Below, piece after piece: positions 1-14,839 of a stretch of 64,000 nucleotides of DNA. The position numbers were made by a program, and so were the translations under genes. Numbering within the stretch: position 1 is the stretch's first letter; the number at the start of each line of letters is the position of its first letter. The notes below the pieces were generated by a model. That model worked only from the letters and a program-made list of their open reading frames with translations, had not been told where the DNA came from and made no database searches. This DNA comes from Streptococcus pseudoporcinus LQ 940-04 (GTDB taxonomy: Bacteria; Bacillota; Bacilli; Lactobacillales; Streptococcaceae): positions 372,001 to 436,000 of the forward strand of contig NZ_AEUY02000005.1 in NCBI RefSeq assembly GCF_000188035.1, in the 5' to 3' direction.

Positions 1-31
1 CCCATTAACTAGGTAGTATTGGTCAACGCAA

Positions 32-60
32 AAAAGAGCTCACAAGAGGCTCTTTTCCTT
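32..60. terminator. Hairpin at window start, possible bidirectional terminator
   Basis: AAAAGAGC (32-39) pairs with GCTCTTTT (49-56) across a 9-base loop. The stem ends in T on one strand and A on the other, so it could end transcription from either side. The rest of 61-226 is AT-rich and shows no gene. Confidence 0.55.
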
Positions 61-226
61 TGTCTTATTATCCTCTCTCTCTCAGTCAAGGATGATATTG
101 TTTGGAGATAGTTTATTATAGCTAATCTCTTTTCTAGAAACAATACCTTTTTGTAAAAAAAAGAGATCGGTCAGCTACTTTTATTAACTTGTCTGTTAAA
201 AACCGGACAAATTTCTAAAGCAATTC

Positions 227-559
227 CTAAGCTACTCCTAGTACCCCTGAAAGTTGCTCAGATTGGATAATAACTTGATCTTTCCTTAAATCAAATTCAG
301 CCATAATCAGTTCCTTCAAGGCATGATCATTAATTCTAGATTGCACAGAATAGGTCATCTGATTCCTTGATGCATTAACAATCTTAATTTTTTTCATGAC
401 TTTAGGACTTTCCTTCAAATCAATTCCCTTAGTTACACCAACAAATCGGATCAGGTAGTTGTAGCCAAGTGCCTTTGTGACCCATAACTTAGCATCAATA
501 GCAGAGTACACGGCAAAGGCCAAACAAGACCAGAATAAGATGATTAAAATGGTTTTCAT
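227..559 (-). CDS. Small membrane-anchored protein of unknown function
   Basis: A 110-residue protein with one N-terminal hydrophobic helix (about residues 2-22) and a basic, soluble remainder. This suggests a membrane-anchored or secreted small protein. I start it at the ATG at 559, where the hydrophobic segment begins. An upstream in-frame TTG at 592 adds 11 residues but has no ribosome-binding site, and the one before 559 is weak too. I do not recognise a family. It stands alone, divergent from the PAP2 gene across about 210 bases that include a GC-rich 8-bp hairpin near 638-658. It is probably a real streptococcal gene, but no function can be given. Confidence 0.6.
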   Translation of the reverse strand: MKTILIILFWSCLAFAVYSAIDAKLWVTKALGYNYLIRFVGVTKGIDLKESPKVMKKIKIVNASRNQMTYSVQSRINDHALKELIMAEFDLRKDQVIIQSEQLSGVLGVA

Positions 560-770
560 ACGATTCACACTTTCTAAAGAAAGATACTTCAATTCAATTA
601 GGGCTAAAGCAAGCCCATTATAACCTTCTTTGAAAGCCTTGTCAATAAGACAAGGCCCGAGCTTAATCCTAATGATTTTCTTTTACAGCCTTATGAGTCA
701 TCATATTTAATGTGTTTTTGAATTATTTAAGTTTTCTAGGGTATGCTTAGCCTTATTAAAGGAGACTTGT

Positions 771-1427
771 ATGTTCAAGAAACACTCATTTTTTGCTACT
801 GCCCTATTTGTGATAAGCTTTCTATTCCTAACTATTGGGGTTTTGACCAATGCTTCAGTTATTCATTATTTAGATAATGCCCTCTTTAATCTTGTGGCAT
901 TAACATACAGTCCCTGGCTAACTACTATCATGATCTACATTACTAGTATCGGTAGTCCTCTGATTGTGACCACTCTTGCTGTAGTTCTTTTTATTTTAAA
1001 TCGCCATAAAGGTAGAAAAACACTTATCCTATTCAGTTTTTACTTTAGCACAAGCGGCCTAGCACTCTTACTAAAACTTATTATCCACCGACAACGGCCA
1101 AGCTTTCAACTCTTTTCTGATACTGGTCTGAGCTTTCCCAGTGGCCATAGTATTTGCATGATTCTTCTGCTTTTAATTCTATTTAGCTTCCTAAGTCATC
1201 GCAAAGATATCTTCTCAACCTTAATCAAATATATGGCTAGCATCTGGACCTTCTTATTGTTAGTTTCCCGCATTTACCTCAGAGATCACTACCCAACCGA
1301 TATCCTCGCCTCAATAAGCCTAGCCATGGCCTCCTATTTTTTCATTAAAACCTTTGCTTTGGATAATAGTGCCGACGAAATTACCAGCAATCAAGGACAA
1401 AGTGTCCTATCGCAGAAGAAGTCGTGA
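771..1427 (+). CDS. PAP2-family membrane phosphatase
   Basis: A 218-residue integral membrane phosphatase of the PAP2 (type 2 phosphatidic acid phosphatase) superfamily. The three catalytic blocks are present in order: KLIIHRQRP at 102-110, PSGHS at 123-127 and SRIYLRDHYPTD at 166-177. The active-site Arg and His residues are kept. Hydrophobic helices surround them, so the active site should face the outer side of the membrane. Members dephosphorylate lipid phosphates such as undecaprenyl pyrophosphate, phosphatidylglycerol phosphate or phosphatidate; which substrate applies here cannot be read from the sequence. AAAGGAG lies just before the ATG. It stands 64 bases before def but probably has its own promoter. 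Confidence 0.85.
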   Translation: MFKKHSFFATALFVISFLFLTIGVLTNASVIHYLDNALFNLVALTYSPWLTTIMIYITSIGSPLIVTTLAVVLFILNRHKGRKTLILFSFYFSTSGLALLLKLIIHRQRPSFQLFSDTGLSFPSGHSICMILLLLILFSFLSHRKDIFSTLIKYMASIWTFLLLVSRIYLRDHYPTDILASISLAMASYFFIKTFALDNSADEITSNQGQSVLSQKKS

Positions 1428-1491
1428 GCTCAGCTTTATAAATAACTTATTTTGTGATATAGTTATTCCATGAATAAATAAAGGAGTAATA

Positions 1492-2106
1492 ATGTCTGCA
1501 CAAGATAAAATAATAAAAGCTAGTCACATGATTACAATGGCTGATATCATCCGTGAAGGTAACCCAACTCTTAGACAAAAAGCCCAAGAAGTTGCGCTTC
1601 CCTTAAGTGATGAAGACATCATTCTAGGCGAAAAGATGATGCAATTTTTGAAGCATTCTCAAGATCCTGTGATGGCAGAAAAGTTAGATTTACGTGGTGG
1701 CGTTGGCTTAGCTGCCCCACAGTTAGATATTTCAAAACGGGTTATTGCTGTTCTAGTTCCTAATATGGAAGATAGTGAAGGCAACCCTCCAAAAGAAGCC
1801 TATAGTCTTCAAGAAGTGATGTATAATCCTAAGATTGTAGCACATTCCGTTCAAGATGCTGCTCTAGCAGAAGGTGAAGGTTGCCTATCAGTGGATCGTT
1901 TAATTGAAGGCTATGTGGTTCGCCATTCTCGTGTTACAGTTGATTACTATAACAAAGATGGTGAGAAACAGCGCATTAAATTGAAAGGTTATAATGCTAT
2001 CGTTGTTCAACATGAAATTGATCACATTAATGGTATTATGTTCTATGACCGCATCAATGAGGCTGATCCTTTCGCTATCAATGAGGGCATGCTCATTATC
2101 AAATAA
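1492..2106 (+). CDS. def: Peptide deformylase
   Basis: A 204-residue metallo-hydrolase that removes the formyl group from the N-terminal Met of new proteins. All three signature motifs are intact: GGVGLAAPQ (69-77), EGCLS (129-133, with the metal-ligand Cys131) and HEIDH (174-178, with two metal-ligand His and the catalytic Glu). The length and the insertion before motif 2 fit the type-2 enzymes of Gram-positive bacteria. The ATG at 1492 follows AAAGGAG at ideal spacing. A tATAGT-like -10 at about 1457-1463 suggests a local promoter. The stop codon abuts a repeat with terminator-like arms. Confidence 0.95.
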   Translation: MSAQDKIIKASHMITMADIIREGNPTLRQKAQEVALPLSDEDIILGEKMMQFLKHSQDPVMAEKLDLRGGVGLAAPQLDISKRVIAVLVPNMEDSEGNPPKEAYSLQEVMYNPKIVAHSVQDAALAEGEGCLSVDRLIEGYVVRHSRVTVDYYNKDGEKQRIKLKGYNAIVVQHEIDHINGIMFYDRINEADPFAINEGMLIIK

Positions 2107-2272
2107 AAAGAGGCTGGGACAAAAGTCTAAGCTCAAATATAAAAAGCGAACAAGACAGTATTCTGAGTATCAGAAAATGAGTTTTGTTCGCTTTTTGGGT
2201 TTCATTTATCAATTGGAAAATTAATGGCAGGGAATCTCAAAAATTAATATCTTTTTGTCCCAGACTCTTTTT
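2105..2272. repeat. 168-bp MITE-like element with 20-bp terminal inverted repeats
   Basis: The outer arms at 2105-2124 and 2253-2272 are inverted copies matching at 19 of 20 positions (core aggctgggacaaaa). Inside lies a second inverted pair, AAAAAGCGAACAA and TTGTTCGCTTTTT. There is no coding capacity. The arms start one base after the def stop codon and end in a T-run, so the unit can also terminate def and the convergent FMN reductase gene. From memory, GGCTGGGACAAAA arms are common in intergenic regions of Lactobacillales. Confidence 0.7.
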
Positions 2273-2289
2273 TTGATCAGTTTTGTAGT

Positions 2290-2889
2290 TTAATCATTAG
2301 AAACTGCTGCTAACAGAGCTTCTGCTTGGCTTACAAGGCTAGCTTTTGTTTCCTCTGAAATCTCAAGAACGCCAGTTCCCCATGCTTCTGGATTGACAGT
2401 TGTTTTAGTAAATTCGCCTGCCACTGTTGTACGAATAAATGGAATCAAATCATTATAAATAGCAAACAATTGATCATGTCCACCATTAGCTACTGAAGAG
2501 ACGGTAATAACTTTACCACCAATTGCTGATGGACCAGCTGGATCTGACAAGTCAAGTGCGCGTGATGCCCAGTCTAGTAAATTTTTCACTGAGCCTGGAA
2601 TTGAGAAATTATAAACAGGTGAGAAAATCCAAATAGCATCTGCTGCTTGAATAGCTTCACGAACTTTAACTACTGCTTCTGGAGCATGAGCTTCAAGGTC
2701 TTGACTAAAAACAGGAACTTGGGCCCAATCTAAATAAGATACCTGAGCTTTACCAGCCAAAGTTTTTTCTGCTTCAAGTGCTAATTGATGGTTAAATGAC
2801 CCTTTGCGTAGTGAGCCATCAATAAATAGAATATTTTTCATTTCCTTTTCTCCTTTAAACATACTTTTTAGTTTAGCAATAACAGACAT
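2290..2889 (-). CDS. NAD(P)H-dependent FMN reductase (flavodoxin-like fold)
   Basis: A 199-residue flavoprotein of the NADPH-dependent FMN reductase/azoreductase family, which reduces quinones, azo compounds or free flavin with NAD(P)H. GSLRKGSFN near residues 25-33 is the FMN phosphate loop, and SPVYNFSIPGSVKNLLDW near residue 95 is the conserved flavin-ring segment. Two starts are possible: 2889, preceded by AAAGGAG, and an internal ATG at 2841 where family homology begins. The first would add a 16-residue basic leader. It lies downstream of the MarR gene on the same strand, and shared palindromes in both promoters point to MarR control, probably in redox or electrophile stress. Confidence 0.85.
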   Translation of the reverse strand: MSVIAKLKSMFKGEKEMKNILFIDGSLRKGSFNHQLALEAEKTLAGKAQVSYLDWAQVPVFSQDLEAHAPEAVVKVREAIQAADAIWIFSPVYNFSIPGSVKNLLDWASRALDLSDPAGPSAIGGKVITVSSVANGGHDQLFAIYNDLIPFIRTTVAGEFTKTTVNPEAWGTGVLEISEETKASLVSQAEALLAAVSND

Positions 2890-2902
2890 ACCGTCTCCTT
2901 TT

Positions 2903-2958
2903 CACTAAATAGTGATTTATTAATACTATGTAGTAATTATATTATTACTAATTAGTAA
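2903..2958. promoter_or_regulatory. Cluster of three MarR-type palindromes upstream of the FMN reductase gene
   Basis: Three related palindromes are spaced about two helical turns apart: CACTAAATAGTG (2903-2914), TACTATGTAGTA (2924-2935) and TTACTAATTAGTAA (2945-2958). The core ACTAATTAGT of the third recurs exactly in the marR promoter at 3505-3514. This is the pattern expected for an autoregulated MarR repressor and its target. Confidence 0.65.
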
Positions 2959-3046
2959 AGTCAAGAGACTTGGCTTAAAAATTTAAAAAAAGAAACCACT
3001 GCTTTCCAATGATTTCTCTAGAAGGATTGTTACTTAGTCATTAGGC

Positions 3047-3472
3047 TCATGTATTTTTAAATTTTTTCAAAAGTCTAATTAATTCTTTTTGCTCTGCCTC
3101 TGTCAAGACAGAGAATATTTCTTCAACTTTACCAATGTGTTCTGGGAGTGCTTTTTCAATCACTGCTTTGCCATCATCTGTCAAACTAACAATGAAAGAC
3201 CGTTTATCATTGGGACACATGATGCGTTGGACCCATCCCTTTTTTTCCATATTATTAATAACGACTGTCATATTACCTGAAGTTGCTAACATACTATTGA
3301 TTAGTTCCCCAATTTTCAAGTCGCCTTTGGCATACAAAACATCAAGAACAGCAAATTGAGTCGGGGTCAGTTCATGATCCTTATAACTTTCAGATACTTT
3401 CGCATCGATGGTTCGAAAAGCCTTACGCATAACGACCATGGATTTAACTGCTGAATTTTTAAATGTTCCCAT
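3047..3472 (-). CDS. MarR-family transcriptional regulator
   Basis: A 141-residue winged-helix dimeric repressor. A helix-turn-helix lies near residues 45-75 (LKIGELINSM followed by TSGNMTVVINNMEKKGW), followed by the basic wing RIMCPNDKRSFIVSLTDDGK and a C-terminal dimerisation helix. The wing layout places it with the MarR/OhrR/YkvE-like group, which often responds to oxidants or phenolics; a Cys in the wing (NxCPND) might be redox-sensitive, but that is inference. It is transcribed toward the FMN reductase gene 157 bases downstream, and identical palindromes stand before both genes. Confidence 0.9.
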   Translation of the reverse strand: MGTFKNSAVKSMVVMRKAFRTIDAKVSESYKDHELTPTQFAVLDVLYAKGDLKIGELINSMLATSGNMTVVINNMEKKGWVQRIMCPNDKRSFIVSLTDDGKAVIEKALPEHIGKVEEIFSVLTEAEQKELIRLLKKFKNT

Positions 3473-3504
3473 TTTGCCTCCTTTCTTTATGGGTTTATTT
3501 TATA

Positions 3505-3514
3505 ACTAATTAGT
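3505..3514. promoter_or_regulatory. Putative MarR operator in its own promoter
   Basis: A perfect palindrome ACTAATTAGT sits 33 bases upstream of the marR start codon, identical to the core of the strongest site before the FMN reductase gene. This fits autorepression. Confidence 0.6.
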
Positions 3515-3567
3515 AATAAAAGCAATCAATTCGTTTGAGGTTGGCCAACTAGCTAATAACATTGCTT

Positions 3568-6500
3568 TTAAAAGAAGTCATCAAAAAGACTTAATTGATT
3601 ATCTTCAGGAAGGTTGCCTAAGATCCCCATATCGTCCATTTTTTCGACCAAGCTTTGTGAAGCTCCGCCACGTTTTCTGAGCTCCATTTTTGAAAGAAAT
3701 TCTCCCTCTTTTCTGGCACGGACGATTTGTCTAGCAACATTCTCGCCTAAGCCTTCTAAGGCTACAAAAGGAGGTATTAAAGTATCACCTTCAATTTGAA
3801 ACTCTATCGCATCACTCTTGTAAAGATCTAATTTTCCAAATTTAAAGCCACGCTCTAGCATCTCGTTGACAATCTCCAATGTTGTGTATAAATCATTCTC
3901 AACATTAGAAGCCTCGTTAGTTTTCTTTTTAAGGGCTATATCTTCCATCCGTGCCTTAACAGCCGTTAAGCCACCGCTCATCGTTTTTAATTCAAAAGCT
4001 TTTGCTCGAATGGAAAAATAAGCACAGTAATACATGATTGGGTGGTGCACTTTAAAATAAGCAACTCGCAGAGCCATCAAGACATAGGCAGCAGCATGCG
4101 CTTTAGGGAACATGTATTTAATCTTTCCACAAGATTCAATATACCAATCTGGAACATGATTCTTACGCATCGCTTCAATATAAGAATTGCGCTCATCTTC
4201 TGAGATTTTCAACCAGAGTCCTTTTCGAACCCTTTCCATAATGGTAAAGGCCATCTTAGGCTCTAAACCAGCGTGCATAAGGTAAACCATAATATCATCC
4301 CGACAGCCAATAACTGTTTTTAGGGTTGCAATACCTTCTTTAATAAGATCTTGTGCATTACCCAACCAAACATCTGTTCCATGTGACAGACCAGATAATT
4401 GGAGGAGCTCAGCAAAAGTCGTTGGATGTGTTTCATTAACCATGCCACGAACGAAATTGGTACCAAATTCAGGGATCCCCAACATGCCCGTTGGTGTCCC
4501 AATTTGTTCCGGTGTAACCCCTAAAATCTCTGTCCCTGAAAAGAGCGCCATAACACCCGGATCGTCGACTGGGATTGATTTAGGGTCAATGCCCGACAAG
4601 TCTTGCAACTTCCGAATCATTGTGGGATCATCATGACCTAGAATATCAAGCTTTAAAACATTCTCATCAATATCATGGAAGTTAAAATGGGTTGTTTGCC
4701 ATGAAGCTGTAACATCTTCTGCTGGAAATTGGACTGGGGTAAAATCATAGACGTCCATGTAGTTAGGAATAACAACAATCCCCCCCGGATGTTGCCCAGT
4801 TGTTCGTTTCACACCAGCTGCACCAGCTGCAAGACGATCAACTTCAGCATCTCTGTACATTTTTCCAAAATCCCGTTCATAACCTTTGACAAAACCGTAA
4901 GCTGTTTTTTCTGCAACTGTACCAACAGTTCCTGCTCTAAATGCATACTCAGCTCCAAAAATATCACGCACATCTAAATGGGCATTGGGTTGATCATCTC
5001 CAGAGAAGTTCAAATCAATATCCGGTACCTTATCGCCATCAAAGCCAAGAAAGGTTTCAAAGGGAATATCTTGTCCATCCTTTTGATAACTTGCTCCACA
5101 TTCTGGACAATTCTTATTAGGCAAATCATAACCAGATCCGACAGAACCGTCCGTGATGAATTCTGAGTGCTGACAATGAGGACAAACATAATGCGGCGGC
5201 ATTGGGTTAACTTCCGTTATACCAATCATGGTGGCAACAAAACTTGATCCAACAGATCCACGTGAACCTACCAAGTATCCCCGCTCATTCGAGCGATTTA
5301 CCAGCATTTGAGAGGCTAAGTAAATCACCGCAAAACCATTCCCTAATATGGAAGTCAACTCTTTTTCAATTCGTAAATCAATAATATCTGGTAAAGGATT
5401 ACCATAAATTTCGAAAGCTTTTTGATAGGTCAACTCAGCAACTGTTTCTTCAGCTTTGTCAATAAAAGGCGTGTAAAGATCTCCTTTAACCACTTCAACT
5501 TCTTCTATACGATCGGCAAAGTCTTGGGTATTTTGAACAACTACTTGATAAGCTAGTTCTTTTCCTAAAAAGGCAAAGTCGTCTAGCATTTCATTGGTTG
5601 TTCTGAAATGAGCCTCAGGCAGTGGAGCTGGTTGAGCGCCTTCTCCACGGCCAATTGGTCTATTAATCATAGCACCTTGACCGAGTGAGCGAACAATGAT
5701 TTCACGGTAGATAGCTTCTTCAGGTTCAATGTAATGAACATTACCCGTAGCAAGAACTGGTTTATTCAGCCTTTTACCGACCTCAATTAAATCAAAAATG
5801 ATTTTCTGAACTCCCTCTTGGTCCTTAATTAATTCACGCGCAATTAAAGGGTTATAGAGGGCCGGTGGCATGATTTCAATAAAATCATAATAGTTTGCTA
5901 ACTCAGCAGCAGCTTCCACCCCTTTTGTGAGCACCGCATCAAAAACTTCTCCTTCAGAACAACCTGTCCCTAGAAGGAGTCCTTCACGGTACTGATCTAA
6001 AACAGTCCTAGGAATCCGCGGAACTCCTTCAAAGTACTTAACATTTGATAGACTAACTAATTTGAAAATATTTTTCAAACCTATTTGATTTTGAACGTAG
6101 ATAGTCGCATGTTTGACCCGTGCCTTTTTATAAGAATCTTCCGCCACAAGTTTAGTGTTAAGATCCAATAAATTAGTGAGTCCATGTTTTTCGCGAGCTT
6201 CTTTCAAGAAAATAAACAATAAACGTCCAGTGGCTTCCGCATCATAGTTAGCCATATGGTGATGATCCAAGGAAACTTGGAACCTCTTGGTCAGTGGCCC
6301 CAAACCATGTCGCTTATACTCAGGATATAAATTACGGGCAAATTCTAAGGTGTCAATAACAGGTTGGTTAATTAAAGGGAGCTGATGACGTTCATAATTA
6401 GCGTTCATAAAACCGACATCAAAACTAGCATTATGTGCAACCAAAATGGTGTTCTGACAAAAATCTTGAAAGGCTTCTAAGACTTTTAGGATAGGTTTTG

Positions 6501-7968
6501 CTCCGATTAAGTGATTATCAGTAATCCCTGTTAATTCCGTTGTAAAGGTGGATAAAGGGTGACCCGGATTAATAAATTCATCAAATTGTTCAATAATATT
6601 GCCTTTATACATCTTTGATGCCGCGATCTGAATCAAATCATTGTTTATTGCTGATAAACCAGTAGTCTCGACGTCAAAAACCACGTAGGTTGCTTCATGC
6701 AAATCCATATCGACAGGATCATAGGCAATAGGAACTTTGTCTTCAACGATATTAGCTTCTAGACCAAAGATTGCCTTGATGCCCGCTTTTCGAGCACGAT
6801 GATAGCCATGTGGAAAAGACTGCACATTAGCATGATCTGTGATTGCAACGGCCTTGTGTCCCCATTTAGCAGCTGTATCAATGAGACTTTCAACAGTCGG
6901 TAAGGCATCCATGGTTGACATGTTGGTGTGAGCATGTAATTCCACACGTTTTTGCCCTTCTGGCATTAAGTCCTTCCGGCTATGATGTACAATTTCTTTT
7001 ATTTGTTGTACATTCATGGTTAGACTTTTGGTAAATTGATTATTTTCAATATTACCCTGAACACGTAACCAAGCCCCCTTAGCAATCATATCAAATTTAC
7101 GGAGCTCATCATCATCTTTCGCCCATTTTTGCATAGCAAAACTAGAGGTATAGTCAGTCATTTTAAAATTGATGATGTGACGCCCCGTACGGGTTGTTTT
7201 GCGATCCACATCAAAAACCATACCTTCAAAGACAATCCGGTTTTCCTCTGTTTCGACCTCAACCATTGGTGTGATTTCAGCTTTTTCAAAACCTGCCTGC
7301 CTTTGAGCAACTCTTTCTTTATAGTCAAAACTTGGTTTAGCGCTAGTAACCTCATCAGCAGGTGGCTGCATGGCTTCTAATGACCTTTGCGCTTCTAAAT
7401 TATCTTGGACTGCCTTTTCTAAGAGTGCTTGGCGATTGGACACAAAAGAATGAGTCATCTCTTGAGTCATCTCTTGGTTAGTAACCATTTCAATAGTCAA
7501 TTGGCCAAAGCCAAAGGCTGCCATTTGTTTAGCAAGGTTTGGGATATGATTTTGCCTAAAATGATCATTATTAACAAAACGGGGAGCATGAATAATCAGC
7601 TTACCATCTTGGTAGGAAACGTTTAGCTTAGCAAAGCTAGATTTGAAGGAAGCTCCATTACAGGGTGCATATTCAAAAGCTTCCTGATAATAGGCTTGTA
7701 AGACAGGCTCTGAATAATCAATCTGCTTTACCTTAATATCAAATAAGGCCTTAATATCAGCTTCTTTGAAGGTCTTAGTTAAGCGGTAGTCTAGTTCTCG
7801 ATAACTGTCAATAGGTAAAATGTGTTCAAATGAAAAATGAAACTCCCAAAGTCTCGAAACTGAATGAACATTAACTTCAATAATGTCAGCAGTCGAAAAA
7901 GCACTTGAAGTACGCATTTCAAGTGGCATTTCTATTTGTTCCATTAATTTAACGAATAAATCTGACAT
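3568..7968 (-). CDS. polC: DNA polymerase III alpha subunit, PolC type
   Basis: The 1466-residue leading-strand replicase of low-GC Gram-positives, with a built-in proofreading exonuclease. In order it has an N-terminal domain, an OB fold (about 240-325), a PHP domain ([11 protein letters not shown] onward) split by a DEDDh exonuclease inserted at about 430-600 (VVFDVETTG motif), a zinc-binding region with CPHC and CPEC pairs, and the polymerase core with [10 protein letters not shown]. Length and order match the family, and no interruption is seen. The start at 7968 follows a GGAGAA ribosome-binding site. It appears monocistronic; the next leftward gene is the MarR regulator. Confidence 0.97.
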   Translation of the reverse strand: MSDLFVKLMEQIEMPLEMRTSSAFSTADIIEVNVHSVSRLWEFHFSFEHILPIDSYRELDYRLTKTFKEADIKALFDIKVKQIDYSEPVLQAYYQEAFEYAPCNGASFKSSFAKLNVSYQDGKLIIHAPRFVNNDHFRQNHIPNLAKQMAAFGFGQLTIEMVTNQEMTQEMTHSFVSNRQALLEKAVQDNLEAQRSLEAMQPPADEVTSAKPSFDYKERVAQRQAGFEKAEITPMVEVETEENRIVFEGMVFDVDRKTTRTGRHIINFKMTDYTSSFAMQKWAKDDDELRKFDMIAKGAWLRVQGNIENNQFTKSLTMNVQQIKEIVHHSRKDLMPEGQKRVELHAHTNMSTMDALPTVESLIDTAAKWGHKAVAITDHANVQSFPHGYHRARKAGIKAIFGLEANIVEDKVPIAYDPVDMDLHEATYVVFDVETTGLSAINNDLIQIAASKMYKGNIIEQFDEFINPGHPLSTFTTELTGITDNHLIGAKPILKVLEAFQDFCQNTILVAHNASFDVGFMNANYERHQLPLINQPVIDTLEFARNLYPEYKRHGLGPLTKRFQVSLDHHHMANYDAEATGRLLFIFLKEAREKHGLTNLLDLNTKLVAEDSYKKARVKHATIYVQNQIGLKNIFKLVSLSNVKYFEGVPRIPRTVLDQYREGLLLGTGCSEGEVFDAVLTKGVEAAAELANYYDFIEIMPPALYNPLIARELIKDQEGVQKIIFDLIEVGKRLNKPVLATGNVHYIEPEEAIYREIIVRSLGQGAMINRPIGRGEGAQPAPLPEAHFRTTNEMLDDFAFLGKELAYQVVVQNTQDFADRIEEVEVVKGDLYTPFIDKAEETVAELTYQKAFEIYGNPLPDIIDLRIEKELTSILGNGFAVIYLASQMLVNRSNERGYLVGSRGSVGSSFVATMIGITEVNPMPPHYVCPHCQHSEFITDGSVGSGYDLPNKNCPECGASYQKDGQDIPFETFLGFDGDKVPDIDLNFSGDDQPNAHLDVRDIFGAEYAFRAGTVGTVAEKTAYGFVKGYERDFGKMYRDAEVDRLAAGAAGVKRTTGQHPGGIVVIPNYMDVYDFTPVQFPAEDVTASWQTTHFNFHDIDENVLKLDILGHDDPTMIRKLQDLSGIDPKSIPVDDPGVMALFSGTEILGVTPEQIGTPTGMLGIPEFGTNFVRGMVNETHPTTFAELLQLSGLSHGTDVWLGNAQDLIKEGIATLKTVIGCRDDIMVYLMHAGLEPKMAFTIMERVRKGLWLKISEDERNSYIEAMRKNHVPDWYIESCGKIKYMFPKAHAAAYVLMALRVAYFKVHHPIMYYCAYFSIRAKAFELKTMSGGLTAVKARMEDIALKKKTNEASNVENDLYTTLEIVNEMLERGFKFGKLDLYKSDAIEFQIEGDTLIPPFVALEGLGENVARQIVRARKEGEFLSKMELRKRGGASQSLVEKMDDMGILGNLPEDNQLSLFDDFF

Positions 7969-8096
7969 AGTTTTCTCCTGAATTTCTTAGGCCTATTCTA
8001 ACACAAAACAGAGAAAATTTCGACTCTTAATTACCTTTCAACAAGTTTGAACCCAGCTCCTTGAGGACTATTTCCGTGAATTTATTTTCTGTCATT

Positions 8097-8144
8097 TATA
8101 GACAAAAGGACTATATTTCAAAAAAATAGACAAAGATAGTCTAT
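8097..8144. promoter_or_regulatory. Twin palindromes upstream of the osmoprotectant transporter operon
   Basis: TATAGACAAAAGGACTATA (8097-8115) and ATAGACAAAGATAGTCTAT (8126-8144) share the half ATAGACAAA, and their centres are 29 bp apart. A TATAAT-like -10 (about 8184-8196) lies just downstream, before the opuCA start. This looks like a two-site operator; the regulator is unknown. Confidence 0.5.
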
Positions 8145-8241
8145 CTACTATTGCTCAAACTCTGATTTTATCCAAAAATAATAGTATAATATAATTGTTC
8201 ATGCTATTTCATAAATTTATAATGTGAAGACGGAGATAAGA

Positions 8242-9382
8242 ATGGAAACACCAATTATTGAATATCAAAATGTTAATAAGATCTATGGCGATAAAATAGC
8301 CGTTGATAAGATTAATTTAAAAATCATGCCCGGCGACTTTATCTGTTTTATTGGAACTAGTGGCTCTGGCAAAACAACCCTAATGCGGATGATTAACCGT
8401 ATGCTAAAGCCTAGTAATGGCAAAATTCTTTTTAAGGGGAAAGATATCTCAGAATTTAATCCAGTCCAATTACGACGTAAAATTGGCTATGTTATCCAGA
8501 GTATTGGACTTATGCCACATATGACCATCTACGAAAATATCACTCTTGTACCCAAGCTTCTAAAATGGTCAGAAGAAGACAAAATGGCCAAAGCTAAAGA
8601 ATTACTTAAAATTGTTGAGCTTCCAGAAGACTTTTTAGATCGCTATCCTTCTGAACTATCTGGTGGCCAACAACAACGGATTGGGGTTATTCGTGCCTTG
8701 GCTGCTGATCAAGATATTATTTTAATGGATGAGCCTTTTGGAGCCTTGGATCCAATTACACGTGAAGGGATTCAAGACCTGGTTAAAACTCTCCAAGAAA
8801 AAATGGGTAAAACCATTATTCTCGTCACTCACGATATGGATGAAGCCCTCAAACTAGCAACAAAAATCGTTGTCATGGATAATGGCAAGATGGTCCAAGA
8901 AGCATCACCAACTGCCTTACTTCAAAAACCAGCTACCGAATTTGTCGAAAAAATGATTGGTGAAGAACGGCTGATGCGTGCTCAGTCCAATATTACGCCT
9001 GTTAAATCCATCATGTTGCCTAATCCTGTTTCTATCACGGCAGAAAAAACCTTATCTGAAGCAATTTCATTAATGCGTCAAAAAAGGGTTGACTCGCTCT
9101 TAGTTACAGAAGATGACAGTCTGATTGGCTTGATTGACTTAGAATCTCTCAGCAATCGTTACCAAAAAGACCTATTAGTCTCTGATTTAATGACACAAAT
9201 TACTTTTTCTGTCCAAGAGGATGCCCTTCTTCGAGATACCGCTCAGCGTATTTTTAAACGTGGCCTTAAGTATGCACCAGTAGTCGATAAAAACAACAAA
9301 CTTAAAGGCGTTATTACACGTTCATCTTTAGTTGATATCCTCTATAACTTTATCTGGGGCGGAGAGGATAAGGAGGAAGCAA

Positions 9383-9390
<8 letters not shown>
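8242..9390 (+). CDS. opuCA: Osmoprotectant ABC importer, ATP-binding subunit with CBS domains (OpuCA-like)
   Basis: The ATPase of a compatible-solute importer (glycine betaine, carnitine or choline type). Walker A GTSGSGKTT is at about residues 38-46, the signature LSGGQQQR near 143, and Walker B with DEPFGALDP near 165. Two CBS repeats fill about residues 255-375; in this family they sense ionic strength or c-di-AMP. I start at the ATG at 8242 because GGAG lies 6 bases upstream. A GTG at 8224 would add six residues with no ribosome-binding site. It is the first gene of a tightly overlapping four-gene operon, and its stop overlaps the next start by 8 bases. Confidence 0.92.
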
Positions 9391-11599
<2,209 letters not shown>

Positions 11600-11627
11600 G
11601 AATAAATCGCCATAAACCAATCTACAT

Positions 11628-11661
11628 AAAAAAGGGCAATCCTCTAGTGATTGGCCTTTTT
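11628..11661. terminator. Bidirectional terminator between opuCD and proS
   Basis: AAAAAGGGCAATC pairs with GATTGGCCTTTTT across a short loop. A- and T-runs flank the stem, so it can end both the rightward opuC operon and the leftward proS operon. Confidence 0.85.
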
Positions 11662-11666
11662 CATTT

Positions 11667-13538
<1,872 letters not shown>

Positions 13539-13543
13539 TTAGC

Positions 13544-14803
13544 TTAGAAAAAAGTGCGCATAATATCATTCCAGGTTACAGCTATCATTAATACCAACAT
13601 AAGAGCTACTCCTGCCACTGTAATATAGGTTTCTGTTTCTTGTTTCAGTGGTTTACGACGAATAGCTTCAACGATATTCATGAGAATTTTACCACCATCT
13701 AGCGCTGGAATCGGAATAAGGTTAAAAATGCCCAAGTTTATAGATAGCATACCCATCAAGGACAGTACTGATTCCAGTCCGTTCTGAGCAGCCTCATTAG
13801 ACATCTGGTACATAGCAACTGGACCACCAAGTTTATCTAAACTAAAACTTAGAATAAGATTTTTTAGAGCAATGATAATAATTGTTGCTCCTCTCAGAGC
13901 CATCTGGAAACCACCCAGGATCTTATCTTTCAAACTCGTTTTCAAAGCTACTTGGGCACCAATAACGTAGGTATTTTTAACCTTTTGTGGTTTCACTTTA
14001 ATAAGCTTCTGAACACCCTTTGACTTAAGTGTCACTGCAATAGACTGACCCGGTTTGATTCCCTCAGTCGTTTTATGAATGGCAGTTGTCAACTCTTGCC
14101 AGTTAGAGACTTGATAAGAACCAACCTTGAGGATTTGGTCATTATTTTTTATTCCTGCTTGCGCTGCAGCACTATCTTTAGCTACTCTAATGTGGTTACT
14201 GTTGTAATCATAAGCTCCGCCTTGGACAAATGCCAGCAAGACAAAAACCAAGATTCCTAAAATGAAGTTATTCATAGGACCAGCAAAGTTAGTAATGAGT
14301 CGGCCCCAAACACTTGCATTTTGATACTGGACATCAAGTGGAGCAATTCTGATTTCTGTACCATCTTCTTCAACAATTGTGGCATCGTGATGAACAGGAT
14401 ATGTTTTGGTTTCATCAATAACTAAGCCGGTAATGGTTAATTCTTTTTCCAAATCATAGGCGGTCACATTCATAGGTAGACTGGTCGGGTCCAGTTTACT
14501 CTGCGATAGATTAATACGAGTGACTTGACCTGATGAATTTAATGTCAAACTAGCGGGAGTTCCGGTTTTAATTTCAGTCTTATCATCACCCCAACCTGCC
14601 ATGCGAACATAGCCCCCAAGAGGTAACAATCTAACTGTGTAGAGGGTTCCTTCTTTATCTGTATGATAAAAAAGTTTAGGTCCCATCCCTATGGCAAATT
14701 CTCTAACGAGAATCCCAGATTTTTTTGCAAAATAGAAATGCCCAAATTCATGGACAACTACAATTATGCCAAAAATGATAATGAAGGTTAATAATCCTAG
14801 CAT
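13544..14803 (-). CDS. rseP: Intramembrane zinc protease RseP (Eep, site-2 protease)
   Basis: A 419-residue membrane metalloprotease. HEFGH at 18-22 in the first helix gives two zinc ligands and the catalytic Glu, and LDGGK near residue 369 supplies the third ligand. A PDZ domain lies between the helices (about 205-290). In streptococci and enterococci this protein is called Eep; it cleaves signal-peptide remnants to release peptide pheromones and acts on membrane-held regulators. The N-terminal part is longer than in E. coli RseP, as usual in Gram-positives. It lies 36 bases downstream of cdsA and has AAAGGAAA before the ATG. Confidence 0.95.
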   Translation of the reverse strand: MLGLLTFIIIFGIIVVVHEFGHFYFAKKSGILVREFAIGMGPKLFYHTDKEGTLYTVRLLPLGGYVRMAGWGDDKTEIKTGTPASLTLNSSGQVTRINLSQSKLDPTSLPMNVTAYDLEKELTITGLVIDETKTYPVHHDATIVEEDGTEIRIAPLDVQYQNASVWGRLITNFAGPMNNFILGILVFVLLAFVQGGAYDYNSNHIRVAKDSAAAQAGIKNNDQILKVGSYQVSNWQELTTAIHKTTEGIKPGQSIAVTLKSKGVQKLIKVKPQKVKNTYVIGAQVALKTSLKDKILGGFQMALRGATIIIIALKNLILSFSLDKLGGPVAMYQMSNEAAQNGLESVLSLMGMLSINLGIFNLIPIPALDGGKILMNIVEAIRRKPLKQETETYITVAGVALMLVLMIAVTWNDIMRTFF

Positions 14804-14839
14804 AGTTTTCCTTTCACTTTAAACATATTGCCTTCTTGA

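Noticed and set aside
638..658. Terminator between the first two genes
   Set aside because: The 8-bp hairpin has no T-run on either strand and lies between divergent genes.
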